DNA from: an uncultured Coriobacteriaceae bacterium
GTDB taxonomy: Bacteria > Actinomycetota > Coriobacteriia > Coriobacteriales > Eggerthellaceae
DNA: 11,565 nt
Assembly (NCBI GenBank): GCA_900554945.1
Contig: USJN01000020.1
Coordinates: forward strand, 1-11,565
Direction: 5' to 3'
Both the position numbers and the translations under genes were made by a program. Below the pieces are notes generated by a model. It was not told the DNA's origin, did not search any database, and saw only the letters and a list, made by a program, of their open reading frames with translations. Below are positions 6,383-11,565 of the stretch, piece after piece (the stretch's first letter is position 1; each line of letters begins with the position of its first letter).

Positions 6383-7255
6383 CTATTCGCCATCATCGTC
6401 GTCGGCGGCCCTTGCGGCCGTCGCCGACATTTCGCCATCATCATGGGCAGCATCGCCGAACTTCCCGCAATACTGCCCCCATAACCCCGCGTACAGCACG
6501 TTGCGGAGAATGTGAACATCCTGCTCAAGCGGCAAACGCTCGAACGATTGCGCCGCCTGGGCTGCAATCGAGCGAAGCCCCTCCGAAACATCGCCGGGCA
6601 CCGCACCAGCCGCAACAAGCGGATTGTAGCTGCCCGATTTCAGGTCCTCATCGTAATCCATGACCGCATCCATGAGGTACACGAACTTGCCGAGCCATGC
6701 CCCCATGCGGCGCAGCTCGCCTGCCCAGAAATCCTCCTGATACGAGAACACGCAGCCTAAAATAAGGCCGAACCGATTGGCGGCAGCATCGAGAGACTCG
6801 TCCCCACGCTGCTCGATTGCGCGGATATCGGCCATACCCGACTCGATAGCCCGGGCAACTGCGGGGCGTCTTGCCGACGCCGCACGATACGCTGAAGAGA
6901 GTGCCTGGGCCATCGCCCGCCGCGAGACCTTGCGATCGTCATGCCAATCGTCCATGAGCTTGTGGTACGCGAGCAGCACCGTCACATCGGCGGCATACTC
7001 CGTGCACTCGCTCGTCGCAAATGGCTGGGGCTTGGTGGGATGAGCCCCACACCGCGCGGAATCCTCGTGCTCGAGCGGTTCGTAAAGCGAGTTCAGCAGA
7101 AGTGCCAGGAACGTCATGTCGTAGGTGAGCGTCATGCGGCACAGCTGGCCGTTCTGTTCCTTCAGCGAATGGCAAACACCGCAGTACACCCTGCGGTAAC
7201 GGGCAACCTCCTCAGGAGAAAGTTGCTTCTCATCTGCCATGATGTAGCCGAACAT
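6383..7255 (-). CDS. DUF5685-family protein
   Basis: The 290-residue protein matches the DUF5685 family as I know it from Firmicutes and Actinobacteria. Markers are the start MFGYI, YCGVCHSLKE (24-33), LTYDMTFLALLL (43-54) and the block LGKFVYLMDAVMDYDED (188-204). No function is established for the family. It is helical and has no signal peptide. Two Asp-rich motifs, DDWHDD (102-107) and DYDEDLKSGSYNP (200-212), sit about 95 residues apart, as in all-helical isoprenoid synthases, and the second resembles the squalene synthase signature. Cys25, Cys28, Cys39 and Cys69 might bind metal. The acidic C-terminus (DDDDGE) appears disordered. ATG 7255 lies 6 nt after the upstream stop. Only a weak AAGAAG ribosome site is seen, so translational coupling is likely. 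The family start MFGY supports this codon. Confidence 0.85.
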   Translation of the reverse strand: MFGYIMADEKQLSPEEVARYRRVYCGVCHSLKEQNGQLCRMTLTYDMTFLALLLNSLYEPLEHEDSARCGAHPTKPQPFATSECTEYAADVTVLLAYHKLMDDWHDDRKVSRRAMAQALSSAYRAASARRPAVARAIESGMADIRAIEQRGDESLDAAANRFGLILGCVFSYQEDFWAGELRRMGAWLGKFVYLMDAVMDYDEDLKSGSYNPLVAAGAVPGDVSEGLRSIAAQAAQSFERLPLEQDVHILRNVLYAGLWGQYCGKFGDAAHDDGEMSATAARAADDDDGE

Positions 7256-7261
7256 GCGCTG

Positions 7262-7678
7262 CTACGACTTCTTTACGGTTTCGGTCTTGCACTTTGGGCA
7301 CACCACGCGAAGCGTTCCCTTGCCACGCGGGACCGAAAGCTCCTGCCCGCAGCCCTTGCACTTGAAGTACAGCGTAGTCTCGCGGTTCTCCCATTTCTTC
7401 CGTCCGATGGAAAGCGCGCGACGAGGTTTCTCAGTCGCGCGCAGGAACGCCTCGTTCTCGCGATCGCGCGCAGCGATGTTCTTCGAATAGGTGCGGAAGA
7501 GCGCATAGGCCAAAAGCGCCAGCGCAGGCCATGAGAACAGGCCCATATGGGGGAGAACCGACAGCACCAGGCAGACGATGCCTGCAACGACCAGCGTATT
7601 CGACAGGGAGTCGGCGCCGCGCCTTCCCTGCATGGCGCCCGCCATCTTCCACTGCATCCGCTCGAGAAAACCCTTCAT
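7262..7678 (-). CDS. Small membrane protein with C-terminal zinc ribbon
   Basis: The 138-residue product has an N-terminal basic amphipathic segment (1-22), two hydrophobic helices (about 27-45 and 48-62), a basic cytosolic stretch (63-104) and a zinc ribbon. The ribbon cysteines are Cys107/Cys110 (YFKCKGCGQEL) and Cys127/Cys130 (VVCPKCKTE), with VPRGKG between. The layout closely recalls an uncharacterised Firmicutes family, with a GR-x-GxDxLS motif before the helices (here RRGADSLS, 19-26). Function is unknown. It could anchor partners at the membrane or bind nucleic acid or metal. The start is uncertain: ATG 7678 has only a weak GGCGGG upstream, with other ATGs at 7657 and 7645. An extension to 7801 lacks a ribosome site and looks like leader sequence. 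First gene of the chaperone cluster, 6 nt before DUF5685. Confidence 0.75.
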   Translation of the reverse strand: MKGFLERMQWKMAGAMQGRRGADSLSNTLVVAGIVCLVLSVLPHMGLFSWPALALLAYALFRTYSKNIAARDRENEAFLRATEKPRRALSIGRKKWENRETTLYFKCKGCGQELSVPRGKGTLRVVCPKCKTETVKKS

Positions 7679-7711
7679 CCGAATGTGCACCCGCCTTCGC
7701 CAATAATCGAG

Positions 7712-7738
7712 GAGGCCCGCGCGAGATGCACGGGCCTC
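7712..7738. terminator. GC-rich hairpin between rlmI and the chaperone cluster
   Basis: A perfect 8-bp stem, GAGGCCCG/CGGGCCTC, encloses an 11-nt loop. It could end rlmI transcripts or sit in the leader of the zinc-ribbon mRNA. No U-run follows on either strand. A weaker inverted pair, CGAGTT (7755-7760) and AACTCG (7772-7777), lies upstream of it on the minus strand. Confidence 0.4.
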
Positions 7739-7860
7739 AAATCTGCTCGGGACGCGAGTTAGAACGCCTCGAACTCGTTGAACAGGGTCAATGATACGCA
7801 TAAGTTGTGCAGATGCCGCGAAGGCGTCAGGCTGTCAACAAACTGTCATGAAGGAAACGC

Positions 7861-7885
7861 GAGGCTTCCATCAGCGGACGGCCTC
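7861..7885 (-). terminator. Weak hairpin just after rlmI
   Basis: The arms GAGGC (7861-7865) and GCCTC (7881-7885) form a 5-bp stem starting 1 nt past the rlmI stop. The stem is short and has no U-run, so this is tentative. Confidence 0.25.
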
Positions 7886-7886
7886 T

Positions 7887-9179
7887 CTACACCACCTGGA
7901 ACAAGAAAAACTTCAGGTAATCCGTTTCGGGAACGCCCCACAGAATCGGGTGGTCAGGCGCCTGCTGACGTTCCTCGATCTGGCGCAGCTGGACACCAGC
8001 GTCCTGCGCGGCGTAGGACACGACACGTCGGAAGCGTTCCGTGTCCATGAAATGGCTGCAGCTGCACGTTGCGAGATAGCCTCCACGAGGCAGCAACTTC
8101 ATCGCACGATAGTTGATTTCCTTGTAGCCGCGGGCTGCCGAATCGATGGTCTTGCGGCTTTTCGTGAACGCGGGCGGATCGAGCACGATGAAGTCATAAG
8201 TGCGATCGTGCGCCGCCTCGAGCTGAGGCAACAGGTCAAAGACGTTCGCCGCCGTGAAGTCCATCTTGCCGTTAAGTTCATTGAGCTGGGCATTCTTACG
8301 CGCTTGAGCGACGGCAAGCTCGGAGATATCGACCGCGTTCACGTACTCCGCCCCGCCGTGGGCGGCATTCAGAGCAAAGCTGCCCGTATGCGTGAAGCAA
8401 TCAAGAACGCGTCTTCCCGCCGCGAGCTGCGCGACGGCACGCCGATTGTACTTCTGGTCGAGGAAGAAGCCTGTCTTCTGTCCGTTCTCAAAATCCACCT
8501 CGTAACGAACGCCGTTTTCCATAATCTGCGTCGTCGTGGGACCGAACACCGCAGCCTCGGGTTGGCTGGGATTGATCGGGTCGAGCGAGCAGGCCACATC
8601 CTCCGCAGCGCCCGCAAACCATCCCGCGGTCTGGGCGAGTCCTTCGAGCGAGCGGGTCGAGGCGGCGTTGCGCTCATAGAGTCCGCGAATCGCGATGCCA
8701 TCTTCGGCCAGCACTTCGAGAAGCGCGGGGAAGATCATCGGCTTCAAACGCTCCATCCCCACCGAAAGCGTCTCAGCCACGAGGACGTCTTCGAAACGAT
8801 CGACGACAAGACCGGGGAATCCGTCAGCTTCGGAGAACAGAACGCGGCATGCGCTTGCATCGGCGCCCATCACCGTTTTCCGGTAATTCCACGCCCACCG
8901 TACCTTTCGCTTCCAAAAGGCACGGTCGAAGCGATCGTTCGCATTGCGGGTGATGAGGCGAATACGAATCTTGCTCTTCTCGGACAGCAAGCCCGACCCC
9001 AGATACGACCCCTTGCGGCTCACGACGTCGACGATCGAGCCGTTGGCAACTGCAGCCTCGCCCGGCGCCGGCTCAAGCGAGACAACCTCCGCCTCGTACA
9101 CCCAAGGATGCCCCTTCTCCAAGGCATGTTCGCCCTTCGGCGTGATGGTCGCCCGAGGATACGGCCGCAGAGTTTTCAT
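7887..9179 (-). CDS. rlmI: RlmI-like 23S rRNA (cytosine-C5) methyltransferase
   Basis: This 430-residue SAM-dependent methyltransferase belongs to the RlmI/COG1092 group; E. coli RlmI makes m5C1962 in 23S rRNA. An N-terminal PUA domain (about 8-80, with GHPWVYEAEV at 23-32) binds RNA. A middle domain follows (85-215), then the Rossmann methyltransferase fold. QKTGFFLDQK (234-243) and motif I VLDCFTHTGSF (258-268) bind SAM. NAVDIS (281-286) is the acidic ribose-binding strand end. Motif IV is LDPPAF (333-338) and motif VI TCSCSH (371-376), where Cys372 or Cys374 is the expected nucleophile. At 430 residues it is longer than E. coli RlmI (396), mainly through extra residues near 178-215. ATG 9179 follows AAGGAC with 5-nt spacing. 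The family is clear, but the exact target base is inferred. Confidence 0.85.
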   Translation of the reverse strand: MKTLRPYPRATITPKGEHALEKGHPWVYEAEVVSLEPAPGEAAVANGSIVDVVSRKGSYLGSGLLSEKSKIRIRLITRNANDRFDRAFWKRKVRWAWNYRKTVMGADASACRVLFSEADGFPGLVVDRFEDVLVAETLSVGMERLKPMIFPALLEVLAEDGIAIRGLYERNAASTRSLEGLAQTAGWFAGAAEDVACSLDPINPSQPEAAVFGPTTTQIMENGVRYEVDFENGQKTGFFLDQKYNRRAVAQLAAGRRVLDCFTHTGSFALNAAHGGAEYVNAVDISELAVAQARKNAQLNELNGKMDFTAANVFDLLPQLEAAHDRTYDFIVLDPPAFTKSRKTIDSAARGYKEINYRAMKLLPRGGYLATCSCSHFMDTERFRRVVSYAAQDAGVQLRQIEERQQAPDHPILWGVPETDYLKFFLFQVV

Positions 9180-9227
9180 AAGGGTCCTTTCAAGTGATGG
9201 GAAGAGGCGTTGGAGGAACGCTCTATC

Positions 9228-9311
9228 CGCCCTAAAGTCAGCGAGAGGTAGGCACTATCCCATTAAGCAGGAACGTACACCTGCCTCCATTCGCCCTAAA
9301 GCCAGCGAGAG
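9228..9311. repeat. 20-bp direct repeat, two copies 64 bp apart
   Basis: CGCCCTAAAGTCAGCGAGAG at 9228-9247 recurs at 9292-9311 with a single T-to-C change. Its core also occurs at 5483-5494. Confidence 0.7.
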
Positions 9312-9413
9312 CCCAGCTGACGAGTGCAGATGGCGCGAAAAGATTGCGAAGCGTACCTTGGGTACGTGAGCAATCTTTGGAACGCCAGCTGCGCCGTCAG
9401 CCGGGCTCGCAGC
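9303..9413. repeat. Long imperfect hairpin element
   Basis: The left arm (9303-9347) is a diverged reverse complement of the right arm (9370-9413). Matching blocks include GCGAG, GCTGACG, TGGCG and a perfect 9-bp AAAGATTGC/GCAATCTTT (9339-9347, 9370-9378). Inside is a second perfect stem, CGTACC/GGTACG (9352-9357, 9361-9366), with a 3-nt loop. Read on the minus strand, the inner part ends in TTTT and could terminate transcription. Confidence 0.65.
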
Positions 9414-9497
9414 GTCGACGGGCCGGGTTTGCCGCAAGGCAAAGCCGAACCTGCAAATCTTTGGAACGCCAGCTGCGCCGTCAGCCGGGCTCGCAGC
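9372..9497. repeat. Exact 42-bp direct repeat with 84-bp period
   Basis: Bases 9372-9413 recur without change at 9456-9497. The 42-bp spacer contains its own hairpin, TTTGCC-GCAA-GGCAAA (9428-9443), extended by CGG/CCG outside one mismatch. An exact repeat this long indicates recent duplication or active homogenisation. Confidence 0.85.
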
Positions 9498-9505
9498 ATT
9501 GATGG

Positions 9506-9535
9506 TTCCCGATTTACCGTCAGGTGAATCGGGAA
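9506..9535 (-). terminator. Stem-loop directly after aspS
   Basis: The 9-bp arms TTCCCGATT/AATCGGGAA plus ACC/GGT (one T-G wobble between) close a GTCA tetraloop. It abuts the aspS stop codon at 9536-9538. It is a strong hairpin, but no U-tract follows on the minus strand. It probably defines or protects the aspS mRNA 3' end. Confidence 0.6.
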
Positions 9536-11323
9536 TTACAAAAGTCGCAGGTTGACTTCCTTGAGCTGGCGACCGGTTACCTCATTCGGCGCGCCCGTCA
9601 TCGGGTCGGATGCGCTCGAAGTCTTCGGGAAAGCGATGACGTCGCGGATGGACTGCTTACCCGCGAGCAGCATGACCAGACGGTCAAGGCCAAGGGCGAT
9701 GCCGCCATGCGGCGGAGCGCCAAGCTCGAGCGCATGGATCAGATGGCCGAACTTCTCTTCCATCTGATCATCTTCCACGCCAAGACGACGAAGCACGCGC
9801 TTCTGCAGCTCTGCATTATGGATACGGATAGAACCACCGCCCATCTCGAAACCGTCCATGACGATGTCGTAGCTATAGCTCGAGCAGGCAAGCGGATCGG
9901 ACTCGATCTTGTCCCAATCCTCTTCAGGAATCATCGTGAACGGATGATGTTCGGCGGCGTACTTCTTCTCATCCGCGTCATAGCGGAACATGGGGAAGTC
10001 GACGACCCAGAGAAGAGCATGACCGTTGCGCTCGATACCGAGAGCATCGGCCATATGCAGGCGCAACGCGGAGAGCACGGCGCTTGCCGTATCGAAGGTG
10101 TCGGCCGCGAAGAGAAGCAGGTCGCCCGGCTCGACACCTGCGGCTTCCTTAATCGCATTGTGCGTTTCCTCGCCGAGGAACTTGATGATGGGGCTCTTGC
10201 CCACAAGATCGGTATCAGCGTCGGTGTAGGCGATCCACGCCATGCCCTTCGCGCCATTTGCGGCAGCGATGTCGGCAAGCTTCTCAATCTCGCCGCGCGA
10301 CCAGTTGCCAGCAGACTTCGCGTTGATGCACTTCACAACACCGCCATTGCCAGCAGCGCCCGTGAACACCTTGAAATTGCAGTCCTTGATAAGGTCGGTC
10401 AGGTCGACAAGTTCCATGCCGAAGCGGACATCGGGGCGGTCGCAACCGAAACGCTCCATCGCCTCTTTCCACGGCATGCGCTGAAGAGGGAACTCATGCT
10501 CGACGCCTGCAGCGCTGAGGACTTCTTGGAAGACGCCTTCCATCAGATCCATAACATCAGTCTCTTCAACAAACGACATCTCGATGTCGACCTGGGTGAA
10601 CTCGGGCTGACGATCAGCGCGCAAGTCCTCATCGCGGAAGCAACGGGCAATCTGGTAATAGCGCTCAATGCCGCCGACCATGAGCATCTGCTTGAACTGC
10701 TGCGGAGACTGCGGCAAAGCATAGAACTTGCCAGGGTTCGGACGGGAAGGCACGAGGTAATCGCGCGCGCCTTCAGGAGTAGAGTTTGCAAGAATCGGAG
10801 TTTCAACCTCAATGAAACCGCGCTCGTTGAGAGCCTGACGCATTGCCTGGGCAACCTTGTGGCGAAGCAGAAGGTTCGCATACATCTCAGGACGACGAAG
10901 GTCGAGATAACGCCACTTCATACGGGTGGTTTCGTCAGTCTCGATGCCGTCCTCGATGGAGAAATGAGGTGTGACGGAAGTATTGAGGACCTCGACGGAA
11001 CTCGCGAGAACCTCGATTTCACCGGTGACCATGTTGGGGTTCTCGGCACCCTCGCCACGCGCACGAACGCGACCGGCAATCTTCAAAACATACTCGCGGC
11101 CAAGATGCTCGGCGATATGGAACTCCTCTTCGCTGACGCAATCGGGGTCGACAACGACCTGCGTATACCCCTCGCGATCGCGAAGGTCGCAGAAGATCAA
11201 CCCGCCATGGTCGCGATTGTGCCAAGCCCAGCCGGTAAGCACAACCTCACGCCCAACATCGCTCTTGCGCAGCTCACCGCAGGTCGCGGTATGCATGCAA
11301 AATTCGTTCTTGAAGTCCGTCAT
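9536..11323 (-). CDS. aspS: Aspartate--tRNA ligase, probably the non-discriminating (Asp/Asn) form
   Basis: This 595-residue cytosolic class II synthetase charges tRNA-Asp with aspartate. The OB-fold anticodon domain (10-115) contains [14 protein letters not shown] (31-44). Class II motif 1 lies near 165-185, motif 2 is [19 protein letters not shown] (228-246), the bacterial GAD insertion spans about 290-425, and motif 3 is [12 protein letters not shown] (541-552). Length is normal for bacterial AspRS. His39 and Gly92 (in [10 protein letters not shown]) correspond to His31 and Gly82 of Pseudomonas aeruginosa AspRS, the residues tied to relaxed specificity. E. coli AspRS has Leu and Lys there. 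The enzyme therefore probably also charges tRNA-Asn with Asp, to be amidated by GatCAB. ATG 11323 follows AGGAG with 8-nt spacing. No hisS is adjacent inside the window. Confidence 0.96.
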   Translation of the reverse strand: MTDFKNEFCMHTATCGELRKSDVGREVVLTGWAWHNRDHGGLIFCDLRDREGYTQVVVDPDCVSEEEFHIAEHLGREYVLKIAGRVRARGEGAENPNMVTGEIEVLASSVEVLNTSVTPHFSIEDGIETDETTRMKWRYLDLRRPEMYANLLLRHKVAQAMRQALNERGFIEVETPILANSTPEGARDYLVPSRPNPGKFYALPQSPQQFKQMLMVGGIERYYQIARCFRDEDLRADRQPEFTQVDIEMSFVEETDVMDLMEGVFQEVLSAAGVEHEFPLQRMPWKEAMERFGCDRPDVRFGMELVDLTDLIKDCNFKVFTGAAGNGGVVKCINAKSAGNWSRGEIEKLADIAAANGAKGMAWIAYTDADTDLVGKSPIIKFLGEETHNAIKEAAGVEPGDLLLFAADTFDTASAVLSALRLHMADALGIERNGHALLWVVDFPMFRYDADEKKYAAEHHPFTMIPEEDWDKIESDPLACSSYSYDIVMDGFEMGGGSIRIHNAELQKRVLRRLGVEDDQMEEKFGHLIHALELGAPPHGGIALGLDRLVMLLAGKQSIRDVIAFPKTSSASDPMTGAPNEVTGRQLKEVNLRLL

Positions 11324-11565
11324 TGAATAAGCTCCTCGATATGCGCTATCAAACCCATTGATTGGGTATGTGACTCAAACTGGATTATTGTACTTCACGA
11401 AATGAAACTGAATGGGAACGAGACGGCGTCTTCACCGTAAATGCCCGATAATGGCCGCAAGAAGCGCGCGAACGGTTAAAACCTACAGTAGGATACCGTA
11501 AAAGAAATAGGCAGCGATTGACTTCCGCCGGAGTCCGAGCAGACGCTCCCAGCACGAACACGGGG
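11324..11565. other. Upstream region of aspS, no gene seen
   Basis: These 242 bases hold no recognised gene. ACCCA/TGGGT (an inverted pair around 11353-11367) lies in the aspS leader. A TACAAT -10-like box reads on the minus strand near 11387-11392, without a clear -35. Two overlapping palindromes are present: GGTTAAAACC (11474-11483) and CCTACAGTAGG (11482-11492), bracketed by ACGGT (11472-11476) and ACCGT (11495-11499). No T-box specifier or antiterminator motif was found. Confidence 0.4.

Larger units (their letters stand above)
9180..9535. repeat. Composite intergenic repeat region between rlmI and aspS
   Basis: No gene is credible in these 356 bases. A 20-bp direct repeat (9228-9247 and 9292-9311, one mismatch) leads into a long imperfect hairpin. 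After it comes a second exact copy of one hairpin arm, then the hairpin that follows aspS. The order is direct repeat, small stem GCAGG/CCTGC (9267-9271, 9280-9284), direct repeat, long hairpin, small hairpin, arm copy. It resembles REP/BIME or MITE-like non-coding elements. No terminal transposon signals or target duplications were identified. Confidence 0.65.

Noticed and set aside
7741..7800. tRNA-like T-arm (GTTCGAGGC on the minus strand)
   Set aside because: No acceptor, D-arm or anticodon arm fits around it.
7679..7801. N-terminal extension of the zinc-ribbon protein
   Set aside because: No ribosome site, Arg-rich unrelated sequence, and a GC hairpin inside. Family similarity starts near 7678.
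7679..7886. CIRCE or HAIR heat-shock operator before the chaperone cluster
   Set aside because: The inverted pair CGAGTT-N11-AACTCG matches neither consensus in sequence or spacing.
7791..9197. Plus-strand open frame of 468 codons opposite rlmI
   Set aside because: It is a shadow of the clear methyltransferase on the minus strand, with no family features.
9372..9497. CRISPR array
   Set aside because: Only two exact 42-bp copies, the spacer contains its own hairpin, and there are no cas genes.
9524..11326. Plus-strand open frame of 600 codons opposite aspS
   Set aside because: It mirrors aspS almost exactly, has no recognisable domain, and arises from GC-rich codon bias. AspRS on the other strand is unambiguous.
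11324..11565. T-box leader for aspS
   Set aside because: No conserved T-box antiterminator sequence or specifier stem could be found.

Overview
This 11.6 kb window is chromosomal DNA from a bacterium of moderately high GC. The best guess is an anaerobic gut- or mouth-type actinobacterium of the Coriobacteriia (Eggerthella/Slackia-like). That is an inference from three things: GC-rich codon use, an anaerobe-style radical SAM enzyme, and a bacterial AspRS with the residues of the non-discriminating type. No lineage marker such as 16S rRNA is present. No phage, transposase, CRISPR array or tRNA gene was seen.

Layout, left to right. Positions 1-199 hold no convincing gene, only a possible minus-strand promoter and a hairpin behind dedA. 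On the minus strand lie dedA (200-883), a hairpin and the SRP RNA gene ffs (945-1053), so ffs is transcribed first and dedA follows. Then come a minus-strand TetR-family regulator (1157-1834) and, diverging from it, a plus-strand radical SAM/SPASM-type enzyme (1993-3492). The AT-rich gap between these two carries a promoter and a 26-bp near-perfect palindrome that is probably an operator. Radical SAM and dnaK converge on a 186-bp gap full of inverted repeats.

From 7678 down to 3679, on the minus strand, is a four-gene cluster in transcription order: a membrane zinc-ribbon protein, a DUF5685 protein, an atypical J-domain protein and a short Hsp70/DnaK. There is no grpE, hrcA or hspR beside it, so it looks like a dedicated chaperone module and not the housekeeping heat-shock operon. 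DUF5685 contains two Asp-rich motifs laid out like those of squalene/phytoene-type isoprenoid synthases. This cluster is the strongest candidate in the window for an undescribed system.

Further right, still on the minus strand, are an RlmI-type 23S rRNA (cytosine) methyltransferase (7887-9179) and aspS (9536-11323). Between them is a 356-bp gap with a composite repeat element: a 20-bp direct repeat, a long imperfect hairpin, and a second exact copy of one hairpin arm. The last 242 bases, upstream of aspS, hold no recognised gene.

The genes fall into functional groups. ffs, dedA and the Hsp70 module concern membrane or protein quality control. rlmI and aspS serve translation. The tetR/radical SAM pair is probably one regulated catalytic unit of unknown substrate.
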